Assembly: GCF_017313085.1 (NCBI RefSeq)
Contig: NZ_JAFLNF010000005.1
Coordinates: 310,001-374,000 of the forward strand
Direction of reading: 5' to 3'
From: Roseibium limicola
GTDB lineage: Bacteria > Pseudomonadota > Alphaproteobacteria > Rhizobiales > Stappiaceae
Length of the DNA: 64,000 nucleotides
In this document: piece after piece, positions 38,429 to 47,911 of the stretch
Numbering within the stretch: position 1 is the first letter of the stretch
Layout: the number at the start of each line of letters is the position of its first letter
The notes under the pieces: model-generated
Database searches by the model: none
Seen by the model: the letters and a program-made list of their open reading frames with translations, nothing else
Told to the model about the DNA's origin: nothing
Position numbers and translations under genes: made by a program

Positions 38429-39226
38429 ATGGCGAAACAGGATGGGCAAGACCTGCTCAGCACGGCCTTTGAAGAGGACCGGGCCACCAGCGATCCGCAA
38501 CTTCACGTCGATGTGGACGGCTTTGAAGGTCCGCTCGATCTGCTGCTCACTCTGGCGCGCAATCAGAAGGTCGATCTGGCCCGGATTTCAATTCTGGCGC
38601 TGGTCGAGCAATATCTGGAATTCGTCACCGAAGCTCGCCGGATGCGGCTGGAGCTGGCCGCCGATTATCTGGTGATGGCCGCCTGGCTTGCCTATCTGAA
38701 GTCGCGTCTGCTGCTGCCCGAACAAAAGGACGAGGACGAGCCGACTGGAGAGGAACTGGCCGCAGCGCTGGCCTTCCGCCTGCGCCGTCTGGAAGCCATG
38801 CGTAAGGCGGCGGCGGATCTGTTTGAGGGAACGCTGCTGGGCCGCGATGTCTTTGCACGCGGCGCACCGGAAAACGCCTCTGTCGAGCACAAGAGCATCT
38901 GGTCGGCCTCGGTCTATGAACTGCTGTCGAGCTATGCCACACAACGTCAGCGCCGCTCAGTCACCTCCGTGCGGGTTCTGCGGCGCAACGTCTGGTCTCT
39001 GGCCGAGGCACGCGAAATTCTCACCCGGCTTGTCGGGCGGATCGCCGAGTGGGCGCCGATCAACGATTTTCTGACGGATTATCTCTACGACGATGAGGAT
39101 CGGGCCACGGTGATCGCCAGCACCTTTACGGCCAGCCTGGAGATGGTTCGTGAAGGGCAGATCGAGCTGCGCCAGAGCGCGCCATTCGCCCCGGTTTACA
39201 TTCGATCCCGCCCGAGTGGAGCATGA
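38429..39226 (+). CDS. scpA: Segregation and condensation protein A
   Basis: 265 residues; AGGGGA precedes the ATG. ScpA is the kleisin that bridges SMC heads in the SMC-ScpAB condensin. The signature FEGPLDLLLTLARNQKVDLARISI lies near 32-55 and is followed by ALVEQYL, AADYLVMAAWLAYLKSRLLLP. The C-terminal winged helix is present. Its stop overlaps the scpB start by 4 nt (ATGA). Confidence 0.96.
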   Translation: MAKQDGQDLLSTAFEEDRATSDPQLHVDVDGFEGPLDLLLTLARNQKVDLARISILALVEQYLEFVTEARRMRLELAADYLVMAAWLAYLKSRLLLPEQKDEDEPTGEELAAALAFRLRRLEAMRKAAADLFEGTLLGRDVFARGAPENASVEHKSIWSASVYELLSSYATQRQRRSVTSVRVLRRNVWSLAEAREILTRLVGRIAEWAPINDFLTDYLYDDEDRATVIASTFTASLEMVREGQIELRQSAPFAPVYIRSRPSGA

Positions 39227-39993
39227 GCCCGATGGAAGGCGATCTCCTGGGGCCCGATCCCAGACAAACAGATACTGGACAGACAGGCTCCGGTCCGGAT
39301 GAGCATGCGGGTCACAAGTCGTCGGCTGCGCCCGATCTTGATCTGATCCGCATGGTTGAGGCGCTGCTGTTTGCCTCGGCCGAGCCGCTTTCAGTCGAAG
39401 AGCTGCGCGAGCGCCTGCCATCGCGCGCCGATGTACCCGGCGCCTTGTCGGAACTTCAAAGGTTTTACCGTACCCGTGGCGTCAATCTGCTCAGGGTCGC
39501 AGACAAATGGGCGTTCAGAACAGCGGAAGATCTGAGCTTCCTCATGCACAGAAACCGTTCAGAACAGCGCAAGCTCTCCCGCGCGGCGCTGGAAACGCTG
39601 GCGATCATTGCGTATCACCAGCCGGTGACACGAGCAGAGATCGAGGAAATTCGCGGCGTTTCAACCTCCAAAGGCACATTGGATGTACTGCTGGAAACTG
39701 GTTGGGTGCGTATGCGCGGCCGGCGGCGAACACCGGGCCGCCCGGTGACCTATGGCACGACTGGGGCGTTTCTGGAGCAGTTCGGCCTGGAAACCGTCAA
39801 GGACCTTCCCGGTCTGGAAGAGCTCAAGGGGGCCGGTCTGCTGGACAGCGCCATTCCGGCCGACTTCTTTGTGCCGATGCCGGAGGACAGCGCCGACCTC
39901 AGGGAGGAAGAAGATCCTCTGGAGGAGGGCATGCTGTTCGATCCGGCCGACTATGATGACCACTCCGGTTTTGACCCGGAGAGTGAAGGGTGA
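39223..39993 (+). CDS. scpB: Segregation and condensation protein B
   Basis: 256 residues. After a ~40-residue variable leader come the two winged helices: LIRMVEALLFASAEPLSVEELRE and LSRAALETLAIIAYHQPVTRAEIEEIRGV, both hallmarks of ScpB, which binds the kleisin ScpA. The C-terminus is acidic (EEEDPLEEG). It starts within the scpA stop and its own stop overlaps the next start (GTGA), so scpA, scpB and the ABC ATPase gene are translationally coupled. Confidence 0.95.
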   Translation: MSPMEGDLLGPDPRQTDTGQTGSGPDEHAGHKSSAAPDLDLIRMVEALLFASAEPLSVEELRERLPSRADVPGALSELQRFYRTRGVNLLRVADKWAFRTAEDLSFLMHRNRSEQRKLSRAALETLAIIAYHQPVTRAEIEEIRGVSTSKGTLDVLLETGWVRMRGRRRTPGRPVTYGTTGAFLEQFGLETVKDLPGLEELKGAGLLDSAIPADFFVPMPEDSADLREEEDPLEEGMLFDPADYDDHSGFDPESEG

Positions 39994-41123
39994 ATGTATC
40001 AGTGACTGCGCAATCGCGTGAGACGGTCGTCATGGCCAGCAAGACCGGGCAAACCGACAGGGTCGGGCTGGAACTCCTCGACATATGCCATCAATACGGC
40101 GAAACGGCTTCGCTGCAGAGCGTCTCCCTGTCGGTTGCGCCGGGCGAGGTGCTGTGTCTTCTGGGCCATTCGGGCTGTGGCAAGACCACGCTGATGCGTG
40201 TCGCGGCCGGGGTGGAGCGCCAGTCCAAGGGCGAAGTGCGCATCAACGGTGAGCTGATGGCCGGCGAGGGACTGTTTGTTCCGCCGGAAAAGCGTGGCGT
40301 CGGACTGATGTTCCAGGATTACGCGCTGTTCCCACACATGACCATCCTGAAGAACGTCCTCTTCGGTCTGAAGCATCTGGCCAAGCTGGAAGCTCTGGAA
40401 CGGGCCCATGCAGCGCTGCAACGCGTCGGACTGATGTCTCACGCCGGCGATTATCCGCACGCCTTGTCCGGGGGCGAGCAGCAGCGGGTCGCACTGGCGC
40501 GGGCCTTGGCACCGCGACCTGGTATCCTGCTGATGGATGAGCCGTTTTCCGGGCTCGACAAGCGCTTGCGCGACACGGTCCGTGAGGAAACCCTGGCGAT
40601 TCTGCGCGACAGTCAGGCTTCCTGCATCGTCGTTACCCATGATCCGGAAGAAGCCATGCGCATGGGCGACAAGATCGCGCTGATGCGTGAAGGTCGGCTG
40701 GTCCAATATGGCGCGCCGTCTGATCTCTATCGCGCGCCCGTCGATCTGGCCACGGCACGCTTCTTCTCGGAGCTGAACGAAGTGCCGGGTATCGTGCGTG
40801 AAAATGGCGTCGAAACGCCTGTCGGCTTTCTGCCGGTTCCGGAATTCTTTGGCGCAGGTCTTTCATCCGTGCCCGCCGGAACCCATGTCAGGGTAGCGGT
40901 TCGGCCACTCGGCCTTCGGCTTCTGGCCGGAACTGGCGAGGAAGGTGCCGCAGCCCACGTTGTTGCCAAGCGATTCGTTGGCGAGATGGATATCGTCACG
41001 GTTTCCGTGGACGGCATAGACGAATTGTTACAGGCGCGGCTGGAACCGGGCAGCGGACTGGAGCTCGGCCAGCGTGTTTGCCTGCAGGCCCACCCAAGAG
41101 AAACGCTGGTGTTTGTCGAATAA
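39990..41123 (+). CDS. ABC transporter ATPase, iron/spermidine-type (FbpC/PotA-like), no partner nearby
   Basis: 377 residues from a GTG start overlapping the scpB stop. Seen: Walker A LGHSGCGKTT (about 57-66), Q-loop MFQDYALFPHMT, signature LSGGEQQRVALARAL (about 155-169), Walker B ILLMDEPFSGLDKRL, H-loop VVTHDPEEAMRMGD, and a C-terminal TOBE-like domain from about 255. This layout is that of CUT1/Fe/polyamine importer ATPases. No permease or binding-protein gene is in the window. An internal ATG at 40032 (about residue 15) is another possible start. The coupling to scpB is unusual. Confidence 0.9.
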   Translation: MNVSVTAQSRETVVMASKTGQTDRVGLELLDICHQYGETASLQSVSLSVAPGEVLCLLGHSGCGKTTLMRVAAGVERQSKGEVRINGELMAGEGLFVPPEKRGVGLMFQDYALFPHMTILKNVLFGLKHLAKLEALERAHAALQRVGLMSHAGDYPHALSGGEQQRVALARALAPRPGILLMDEPFSGLDKRLRDTVREETLAILRDSQASCIVVTHDPEEAMRMGDKIALMREGRLVQYGAPSDLYRAPVDLATARFFSELNEVPGIVRENGVETPVGFLPVPEFFGAGLSSVPAGTHVRVAVRPLGLRLLAGTGEEGAAAHVVAKRFVGEMDIVTVSVDGIDELLQARLEPGSGLELGQRVCLQAHPRETLVFVE

Positions 41124-41186
41124 CACGGGGCCGGGAGCCCGTTCGGATCCGGCATTCATCATTTATGCCAATTGTCGGCCTTCTTG

Positions 41187-41215
41187 TTGCGACTGGAGGT
41201 CCTTTTTTGTAATAG
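41187..41215 (+). promoter_or_regulatory. Possible tatA promoter
   Basis: TTGCGA (41187-41192) and TAATAG (41210-41215) are 17 bp apart, 47 bp before the tatA ATG. The -10 is a weak match, so the call is tentative. Confidence 0.25.
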
Positions 41216-41262
41216 TGCCAGTCAAGGGCTCGAAAAGCCTTCCGGAGTAGGAGTTTGGCGTA

Positions 41263-41493
41263 ATGGGAATTAGTATTTGGCAGATCCTGATCATCGCGGT
41301 GGTCGTTGTTCTGCTGTTTGGTCGCGGCAAGATCTCTGAGTTGATGGGAGACGTGGCCAAGGGAATCAAGAGCTTCAAGAAGGGAATGGCGGAAGACGAC
41401 GCCGATACCTCGGAGTCCCCGAAGACCATCGATCATCAAGCCGGTGAACCGGTCGCTGCCGAAAAGGCAGAAGACAAGTCCAAGGCAAGCTGA
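41263..41493 (+). CDS. tatA: Twin-arginine translocase subunit TatA
   Basis: 76 residues. One N-terminal membrane helix ([20 protein letters not shown]), the FG hinge, and an amphipathic helix ([20 protein letters not shown]) are exactly the TatA plan. The tail is short and charged. TatA oligomers form the pore that passes folded proteins with RR signal peptides across the inner membrane. tatB and tatC follow. Confidence 0.96.
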   Translation: MGISIWQILIIAVVVVLLFGRGKISELMGDVAKGIKSFKKGMAEDDADTSESPKTIDHQAGEPVAAEKAEDKSKAS

Positions 41494-41720
41494 GGCTTCC
41501 TTGGTGAGTTCGGGAGGTCCGGGTGGTTGAACCCGGTCTCCCAGGCAAGCGCCGTTCGGTCATCGCCGCATCTCGTTTGTCGGGCACAGCGCCCGGCTTG
41601 GGTCTCCCGGCAAGGGAGGCCGCGAGGGCAGTGTCTGGAACGGATCAGGATCGGGATTGCGCCGGGCGGAGGAACCACCACCCCCCGCTGCGCGTGTGCT
41701 TAGCAGTCTGGACCCCCTAG

Positions 41721-42206
41721 ATGTTCGATATCGGTTGGACCGAAATCATGGTCATCGTCTGTGTGATGATCATTGTCGTCGGCCCCAAGGATCTCCCCCG
41801 CATGCTGCGTACCATTGGCCAGACCCTGGGCAAGGCACGTCGGCTGTCGCGCGAGTTCCAATCCACTTTCAATGACGCGATTCGTGAAGCTGAAAAGCAG
41901 GCCGATATCTCCGACATGAAGGCTGAGGTCGAGGCTGCGGCAAACTTCAATCCGTTGAAAGACCTGAAGAAGTCCATCGAGGACGACAAGGCGGTGGCAA
42001 CGGTTGGTAACAAGGCTGCGGCTGCATCCACGCCGCCACCAGCTGCCAAATCCGCCGACAGCACGGCGCCGGTGCCCGATCCCAATGCGCCGACATCCGG
42101 TGCATCTCCAGCGAAACCCGCCGAAAAGATCTCGTCTCCGGCCCCATCTGCGTCGGCGACCTCTCCCAAGACATCTGAGCCCGCAGTGGAAGACAAAAAG
42201 TCATGA
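41721..42206 (+). CDS. tatB: Twin-arginine translocase subunit TatB
   Basis: 161 residues. The N-terminal helix MFDIGWTEIMVIVCVMIIVVGPKDLP with the acidic residue and GP hinge is typical of TatB, followed by the amphipathic helix RMLRTIGQTLGKARRLSREF. Residues from ~100 on are a Pro/Ala/Ser-rich tail. TatB with TatC recognises twin-arginine signals. A 227-bp gap without a gene separates it from tatA; its stop overlaps the tatC start by 4 nt. Confidence 0.95.
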   Translation: MFDIGWTEIMVIVCVMIIVVGPKDLPRMLRTIGQTLGKARRLSREFQSTFNDAIREAEKQADISDMKAEVEAAANFNPLKDLKKSIEDDKAVATVGNKAAAASTPPPAAKSADSTAPVPDPNAPTSGASPAKPAEKISSPAPSASATSPKTSEPAVEDKKS

Positions 42207-42997
42207 GTCAGGAAGATATCGACGGCTCAAAGGCGCCGCTGATCGAGCATTTGATCGAGCTGCGCTCCCGATTGTTGAAATCGGTCATCGCCGTCGGCCT
42301 CATGTTCATCGTCTGCTTCTATTTCGCATCCGATATCTACAACATTCTGACTGTGCCCTATCTGCGGGCGGCACCGCATCCTGAAGCCGTGAAGATGATC
42401 TTCACCGCGCCGCAGGAGTGGTTCTTCACTCAGTTGAAGCTGGCGCTGTTCGGCGCATTGTTCCTGGCATTCCCGGTGGTCGCCGGACAGATCTACATGT
42501 TCGTGGCGCCCGGTCTCTACAAGAACGAACGCTCGGCCTTCATGCCGTTCCTGATCGCAACACCGGTGCTGTTCGCCATTGGGGCGTGTCTGGTCTATTT
42601 CCTGATCATGCCGATGGCCATGGGCTTCTTCCTGTCGATGGAGCAGAGCGGTGGCTCCGGTAAGGTCGCGATTGAGCATCTGGCCAAGGTCAGCGAATAT
42701 CTCGGCCTGATCATGGTGTTGATCTTCGCCTTCGGTCTGGTTTTCCAGTTGCCGGTGGTGCTGACCCTGTTGGGTCGCGCCGGGCTGGTGGACAGCAAGG
42801 GCCTGAAGGAAAAACGCAAATATGCGATCGTTGCAGCCTTTGCAGCTGCGGCGATTCTGACGCCGCCGGATCCGATCTCTCAGATCGGTCTTGCGCTGCC
42901 GACCCTCCTTCTCTACGAAGTCTCCATCATTTCTGTCCGGCTGATCGAGCGTCAGCGGGCCGAACGGGACGCCAAGCGGGAAGCCGAAGAGGACTGA
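42203..42997 (+). CDS. tatC: Twin-arginine translocase subunit TatC
   Basis: 264 residues with six predicted membrane helices. Conserved TatC residues are seen in LIEHLIELRSRLLKS near the N-terminus, FTAPQEWFFTQLKLALFGALFLAFPV, and the FGLVFQLPVV and ILTPPDPISQ regions. TatC is the signal-peptide receptor of the Tat system. It is translationally coupled to tatB (ATGA overlap). serS follows after a gap containing a perfect hairpin. Confidence 0.96.
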   Translation: MSQEDIDGSKAPLIEHLIELRSRLLKSVIAVGLMFIVCFYFASDIYNILTVPYLRAAPHPEAVKMIFTAPQEWFFTQLKLALFGALFLAFPVVAGQIYMFVAPGLYKNERSAFMPFLIATPVLFAIGACLVYFLIMPMAMGFFLSMEQSGGSGKVAIEHLAKVSEYLGLIMVLIFAFGLVFQLPVVLTLLGRAGLVDSKGLKEKRKYAIVAAFAAAAILTPPDPISQIGLALPTLLLYEVSIISVRLIERQRAERDAKREAEED

Positions 42998-43030
42998 CCG
43001 CCTAGTATCCAGAATGTTCGCCCGTATACG

Positions 43031-43062
43031 CAACGCTTGACCAGCCATCACTTCAAGCGTTG
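43031..43062 (+). promoter_or_regulatory. Perfect 10-bp inverted repeat just before the serS ribosome-binding site
   Basis: CAACGCTTGA (43031-43040) and TCAAGCGTTG (43053-43062) pair perfectly across a 12-nt spacer. The GGGAA ribosome-binding site of serS begins 4 nt later. No T-run follows, so it is a leader hairpin or operator and not a terminator. Confidence 0.55.
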
Positions 43063-43075
43063 CTCGGGAAGCGTC

Positions 43076-44350
43076 ATGTTCGATATCAAATGGATCAGGG
43101 AAAACGCAGAGGCCTTTGACGCAGGCCTGAAACGGCGTGGGTATGAGGCGTCGTCCGCCAGGTTGATTGAGCTGGACGAGGCCCGCCGCTCCCATATCAC
43201 CAAGCTTCAGGAAGCCCAGGAACGCCGCAACGCCGCGTCCAAGGAAATTGGCAAGGCCAAGGCCGCCAAGGATGAAGACAAGGCCCAGGCGCTGATGCAG
43301 GAAGTCGCCGGCATCAAGTCCTTCATCCAGACCGGCGAGGAAAAGGAGCGCGAGCTCACCCTGGCCGTCGAGGCTGCACTTTCGGTCATCCCCAATCTTC
43401 CGTACGATGATGTGCCGGATGGCGAGGACGAAGCTGACAACGTCGAGCTTCGGGTTGTCGGCGAAAAGCCGGTTCTGGATTTCGAGCCGAAAGAGCATTT
43501 CGAGCTGGGAGAAGCCCAGGGCGGCATGGACTTCGGTACGGCGGCCAAAATGTCCGGGTCGCGTTTTGTCATCCTGAAAGGTCAGCTTGCCCGTCTGGAG
43601 CGTGCCATCGGTCAGTTCATGATCGATACCCACACCCAGGAACACGGCTACATGGAAGTGTCGCCGCCGCTGCTGGTGAACAACACGGCGCTTTACGGCA
43701 CCAGTCAGCTGCCGAAGTTCGAGGAAGACCTCTTCAAGGCCGACAGCGGGCATTATCTGATCCCGACGGCAGAAGTGCCTCTGACCAATCTGGTGGCCGG
43801 TGAGATCCTTGCAGAAGAAGACCTGCCATTGCGCGTCTCTGCGCTCACCTATTGCTTCCGCTCGGAAGCCGGGTCTGCCGGGCGTGATACGCGTGGCATG
43901 CTGCGTCAGCACCAGTTCGGCAAATGCGAAATGGTCTCCGTGACGACGCCGGAAACGTCGCTGGACGAGCTGGAGCGGATGCTCGGCTGTGCGGAAGCTG
44001 TCCTGAAGAAGCTCGGTCTGCATTACCGTGTGGTCACGCTGTGCACCGGCGATATGGGCTTTGGCGCACGCAAGACATACGACATCGAGGTCTGGTTGCC
44101 GGGTCAGAACATGTACCGTGAGATTTCCTCCTGCTCGGTCTGTGGCGACTTCCAGGCGCGCCGGATGAATGCCCGCTATCGGATCGCTGGCGAGAAACAG
44201 CTCGGCCATGTTCACACGTTGAACGGCTCCGGCGTTGCGGTTGGCCGGGCGCTGATCGCGGTTCTGGAAACCTATCAGAACGCCGATGGCACCATCACCG
44301 TGCCAGATGTTCTGCGTCCCTACATGAACGGCCTGGAGGTCATCGGCTGA
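43076..44350 (+). CDS. serS: Seryl-tRNA synthetase
   Basis: 424 residues from the ATG at 43076 with GGGAA 6 nt upstream; the frame opens at 43037, but those residues are not family-like. The N-terminal tRNA-binding coiled coil (about 26-100) is followed by the class II catalytic core: motif 2 in [24 protein letters not shown] and motif 3 in [16 protein letters not shown]. It charges tRNA-Ser (and tRNA-Sec). surE starts 2 nt after its stop. Confidence 0.97.
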   Translation: MFDIKWIRENAEAFDAGLKRRGYEASSARLIELDEARRSHITKLQEAQERRNAASKEIGKAKAAKDEDKAQALMQEVAGIKSFIQTGEEKERELTLAVEAALSVIPNLPYDDVPDGEDEADNVELRVVGEKPVLDFEPKEHFELGEAQGGMDFGTAAKMSGSRFVILKGQLARLERAIGQFMIDTHTQEHGYMEVSPPLLVNNTALYGTSQLPKFEEDLFKADSGHYLIPTAEVPLTNLVAGEILAEEDLPLRVSALTYCFRSEAGSAGRDTRGMLRQHQFGKCEMVSVTTPETSLDELERMLGCAEAVLKKLGLHYRVVTLCTGDMGFGARKTYDIEVWLPGQNMYREISSCSVCGDFQARRMNARYRIAGEKQLGHVHTLNGSGVAVGRALIAVLETYQNADGTITVPDVLRPYMNGLEVIG

Positions 44351-44352
44351 CC

Positions 44353-45114
44353 ATGCGTATCCTGATCACCAACGACGACGGCATCCACTCCGAGGGCCTT
44401 GATGTTCTGGAGCGGATCGCCCGCACTCTGTCCGATGATGTGTGGGTGGTGGCGCCGGAGACGGACCAGAGCGGTGTGGCGCATTCGCTCACCCTGTCCG
44501 ATCCCTTGCGTCTGCGGCAGGTCGCCGAGCAGCGTTTTGCCCTGCGCGGAACGCCGACGGATTGCGTGATCATGGGCGTGCGCAAGGTTCTGCCTGGATT
44601 GCCGGATCTGGTGCTTTCGGGCATCAATCGGGGGCAGAACCTCGGCGAAGACGTGACCTATTCCGGCACTGTCGCAGGAGCGATGGAGGGGGCGATTCTC
44701 GGTATTCGCTCCTTCGCCGTTTCCCAGGCCTATGACTGGGACATCAGCCGCGAGCCGGACTATTCCACTGCGGAGACGCTCGGGCCGGATCTGTTCAAGC
44801 AGCTTTTGTCATTCGATCTGCCGCGTCATGCCCTGCTGAACATCAACTTCCCGGCGTGTCCGGCCGAAAAGGTGAAGGGCGTACGCGTGACCGTTCAGGG
44901 GCACCATGAGCAGAGTGGTCTGAAGATCGACGAGCGCAAGGATGGACGCGGCTATCCGTATTTCTGGCTCGGTTTCCAGGATCGTGCCCCATCTGTGTTG
45001 GACAATTCCGATCTGCATGCGGTTTACGATGGCTATGTATCGGTCACACCGCTTAGAATTGACCTGACGGCGCATGACCTTGTCGGCAAGCTGAATGGAG
45101 CGCTGACGGTCTGA
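44353..45114 (+). CDS. surE: 5'-nucleotidase SurE
   Basis: 253 residues. The metal-binding NDDG is in [12 protein letters not shown] at the N-terminus, followed by [16 protein letters not shown], the [12 protein letters not shown]-type block ([25 protein letters not shown]), and NINFP. SurE dephosphorylates nucleotides in stationary phase and stress. The order serS-surE-pcm-nlpD is conserved in part with the surE-pcm-nlpD-rpoS order of enterobacteria. Confidence 0.96.
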   Translation: MRILITNDDGIHSEGLDVLERIARTLSDDVWVVAPETDQSGVAHSLTLSDPLRLRQVAEQRFALRGTPTDCVIMGVRKVLPGLPDLVLSGINRGQNLGEDVTYSGTVAGAMEGAILGIRSFAVSQAYDWDISREPDYSTAETLGPDLFKQLLSFDLPRHALLNINFPACPAEKVKGVRVTVQGHHEQSGLKIDERKDGRGYPYFWLGFQDRAPSVLDNSDLHAVYDGYVSVTPLRIDLTAHDLVGKLNGALTV

Positions 45115-45134
45115 CGAGGATTGGCAGGGCTCGC

Positions 45135-45887
45135 ATGAACGAAGATGGCTCGGACAGTTATTCCGACAAAACGCAGGCCATCGTCCTGGAAGAGAGGGAA
45201 ACACGGGCCTCCTTTGTTCTGGGATTGCGCAGTCGAGGCATTGGTGACCGGCAGGTGCTTGGCGCCATTGAGCGGGTTCCGCGTCGGCTGTTTCTCGCGG
45301 CCATCTACCACCGTCTCGCCTATCAGGATGCTGCCGTTCCCATCGAATGCGGTCAGAGCGCCATTGCTCCATCCGATGTTGCACGGCGGGCTCAGGCGCT
45401 TGATGTGCAGTCCGGTCATCGGGTGCTCGAAATCGGCACGGGCTCCGGCTATCAGACGGCCGTTCTGTCGCATCTGGCTGGCGAAGTTCACTCCATCGAG
45501 CGCTTCAGCGGTCTGATGGATCTGGCGGGGCAACGCCTCGCAGCCCTCAAGCTGACCAACCTCACGCTGTATCATGGCGATGGTCTTGCCGCGCCGGATG
45601 ATGAAGGCTGGCCGAAGGTGGGCGAGGGGGACCGTCCGGTCCCTGTTGGCGCCGGCGTCAAATACGACCGCATCATCGTCAACGGCGCCTGGCCGGAAAT
45701 CCCGAAGACCTTGCGAGCTCTGCTCAAGCCTGGGGGCATCTTGTTGATGCCCGTGGGGCAAACCTCCAGTCTGCAGGAGCTGACGCGTTTCCGCGCCCCG
45801 GTGGACCAGTCCGAATCAGATCTGATTGAAGTTCTTGACCGGATCCGCAGCATTTCCCTGATCAGGGGGCGCGCGGAGTTTCTCTAA
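45135..45887 (+). CDS. pcm: Protein-L-isoaspartate O-methyltransferase
   Basis: 250 residues. The SAM-binding motif LEIGTGSGYQTAVLSHL (about 98-114) and VHSIER are typical of PCMT, and VPIECGQSAIAP (about 71-82) replaces the usual PIGxGQTISQP; the variant is seen in alphaproteobacterial Pcm. An insertion around 160-172 (EGWPKVGEGDRPVPVG) is present. The enzyme methylates isoaspartyl residues to start protein repair. The placement after surE supports the call. Confidence 0.92.
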   Translation: MNEDGSDSYSDKTQAIVLEERETRASFVLGLRSRGIGDRQVLGAIERVPRRLFLAAIYHRLAYQDAAVPIECGQSAIAPSDVARRAQALDVQSGHRVLEIGTGSGYQTAVLSHLAGEVHSIERFSGLMDLAGQRLAALKLTNLTLYHGDGLAAPDDEGWPKVGEGDRPVPVGAGVKYDRIIVNGAWPEIPKTLRALLKPGGILLMPVGQTSSLQELTRFRAPVDQSESDLIEVLDRIRSISLIRGRAEFL

Positions 45888-46242
45888 GAGGATCAGCGCT
45901 GCGACGGTTCGGACTGACCGGGGTGGGCAGTATCTGCAAGCCGCTCTCAGCCTCCGTATGAATACGCAAGGCAACAACTTTCCGAGCCCACAGCAATCCC
46001 GGATTTCACCTGTGGTGATTTTTTATCAAGCCTTGTGGATGCTTGCATTTTCGGCGTTTCAATCCGGAAAGGGCGATGCTTCAACCTCATTAGCGTTCAC
46101 AACGCCAAAACTCATCTGTCGCACAACTTGTTCGGTTCACGGGCCGCGATCGGGGGAACCTCAGTTCTCTTAGCCTTTTATAAACCTTGCTGCCCCTATT
46201 CTTAACCATAATGATCAACAGTATATTGGTTCGAGTAGAGCG
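45888..46242. other. Intergenic region between pcm and the nlpD-like gene
   Basis: About 355 bp without a gene. It holds a short stem-loop with a T-run at 46004-46024 and, 34 nt before the nlpD-like start, TTAACCAT (46202-46209), which equals the CtrA half-site consensus. Little else is clear. Confidence 0.45.
46004..46024 (+). terminator. Weak intrinsic terminator after pcm
   Basis: TCACC pairs with GGTGA around TGT, followed by six T residues. The stem is short, so efficiency is uncertain; it lies about 120 nt past the pcm stop. Confidence 0.45.
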
Positions 46243-47835
46243 ATGAGCAAGCGGTTGCGGGTACTCCGCAGTGACCTGATTTCTCGGGTCGCTCTGATTT
46301 CTTTGGCAGCAGGAGCCCTTGCAGGCTGCAGCGGTGCCGTGGAGCGTTTTGGTGAGGCGCAGCCGATTTATACCGGCAGCACCAACAACCAGCGCCAGAT
46401 TCTTTCTGGCGGGGGAAGCCAGCCCTCCTACAATGATATTATCAATGGCTCCGGCGGCACCGTGGCGGGACTTCCGCCTCAGTCGTCTGCGCCTCGGTCT
46501 ACCGTTTCCCGGTCTCCGGTCACGCGCTCGCCGGCTCCGCTGACGACTGCCTCGATCCCCAACAATGGCCCGGGTGCCAATGTCGGTGCTCAGCAGGTTC
46601 GCCAGCCTTCCTTCCAGCAAGTGACTTCCAGGCCGCTCGCCGCGCCATCGCGTGTTCCTGCCGCGCGCGTTCCGGATGCTTCGGTGCGGACGCCTCCAGT
46701 GCGGACGGCCCGCGTCAACACCTCTCCTGCGCCAGAACCAGGCCGCATCGAGATGCCGGCCCCGACCCGTTCGCAGCCTTCTGCCCGTTCTCAAGGGAAA
46801 AACTGGAAGGGGTGGACTGCGGCTGGCGGAACCCGTGTGCCTCTGCGCAATGGCGATACTTTGGCCGGCCTCTCCCGTCGTTACGGCGTGCCGGAACAAG
46901 CCATCATCGCAACCAATGGCATTGAAGATCCGAGCCAGGTCCGTCCTGGTCAGAACCTGATCATCCCGATTTATGTCTACGGAGGCTCGCCCAATGGTGT
47001 GGCGTCTGCCCCGCAGGCTCTCCCGAGCGCCAACAGCAGTGACGATATCGTCACCGGCTCGATCAATCCGTCGCGTGCCACCAGCACTGGCACGAGCGCG
47101 CGCTCCGGATCCGATTTCGGCATGGCAACCGCACCGCGGCGCAAGCCGAGGAATCAACCGAGCTTTGCCGAAATCTCATCTGCTGCCGTCGGTGGCCAGG
47201 TGACGGCAACTGACGCATCGCCAATCCAGGTCGCAGTCACGCCTGAGCGCAAGCCAAGCACCTACACGGCAACCCGCTCCGTTGGCTCGACAGCTCACTC
47301 CGGATCTGACCGTCCGACCTCGACGCCACCGGCTGCTGCGCCGTCCCGTTCAGAACCTGTTGTGGCTGCTCAGCCAAGCCAACCGGTCGAACGCCAGGAA
47401 ATCGCCAGCGTGGATCGCTCGGAGCCTGCGGCACAGGCCGCACCTCCTTCGGGGGGGCAGGGCTTCCGCTGGCCGGTTCGTGGCCGGGTGATTTCCGGAT
47501 TCGGCATGAAGCCGGGCGGCACGCGCAACGATGGCATCAATCTCTCGGTTCCTGAAGGAACGCCGGTGACCGCTGCAGAAGACGGTACGGTGATCTATTC
47601 CGGCAACGAGTTGAAGGGCTATGGCAACCTGGTGCTCTTGCGTCATGAAAATGGTTGGGTTTCGGCCTATGCCCACAATTCCAAGCTTAAGGTGAAGCGC
47701 GGTGACAAGGTCCGTCGCGGTGAGACAGTCGGCGAAGCCGGAGCCACCGGCTCTGTCAGTCAGCCGCAGGTCCACTTCGAGCTGCGCCGTGGCAACAAGC
47801 CTGTCGACCCGACGCTTTACCTGCCCAAAGGCTAA
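46243..47835 (+). CDS. nlpD: NlpD-like LysM/degenerate M23 lipoprotein (amidase activator)
   Basis: 530 residues. A lipoprotein signal ends at LAGC (about residue 28). A disordered Ser/Pro/Thr-rich region follows, then one LysM domain (about 196-243: VPLRNGDTLAGLSRRYGVPEQAI) and a C-terminal M23 (LytM) domain (about 407-527). The zinc-binding H and D of the HxGxD motif are replaced (RNDGINLS, about 428), and only one His remains in VHFELR, although SAYAHN is intact. So it is probably not a hydrolase but an activator of cell-wall amidases at division, as for NlpD and EnvC. The surE-pcm-nlpD order supports this. Confidence 0.9.
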   Translation: MSKRLRVLRSDLISRVALISLAAGALAGCSGAVERFGEAQPIYTGSTNNQRQILSGGGSQPSYNDIINGSGGTVAGLPPQSSAPRSTVSRSPVTRSPAPLTTASIPNNGPGANVGAQQVRQPSFQQVTSRPLAAPSRVPAARVPDASVRTPPVRTARVNTSPAPEPGRIEMPAPTRSQPSARSQGKNWKGWTAAGGTRVPLRNGDTLAGLSRRYGVPEQAIIATNGIEDPSQVRPGQNLIIPIYVYGGSPNGVASAPQALPSANSSDDIVTGSINPSRATSTGTSARSGSDFGMATAPRRKPRNQPSFAEISSAAVGGQVTATDASPIQVAVTPERKPSTYTATRSVGSTAHSGSDRPTSTPPAAAPSRSEPVVAAQPSQPVERQEIASVDRSEPAAQAAPPSGGQGFRWPVRGRVISGFGMKPGGTRNDGINLSVPEGTPVTAAEDGTVIYSGNELKGYGNLVLLRHENGWVSAYAHNSKLKVKRGDKVRRGETVGEAGATGSVSQPQVHFELRRGNKPVDPTLYLPKG

Positions 47836-47860
47836 TTCCTTGGCGCACCGCTGTTTCATC

Positions 47861-47888
47861 AAAGGTCCCGGTTTCCGGGGCCTTTTTT
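47861..47888 (+). terminator. Intrinsic terminator after the nlpD-like gene
   Basis: AAAGGTCCCGG pairs with CCGGGGCCTTT around TTT (one mismatch), then TTTTTT. It lies 25 nt past the stop. Confidence 0.85.
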
Positions 47889-47911
47889 GTTTATTGCCTC
47901 GCGTCATGCCG

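Noticed and set aside
42227-44215. A 662-residue minus-strand frame across tatC and serS
   Set aside because: It is His/Gln/Arg-rich antisense of two clear genes, without family motifs.
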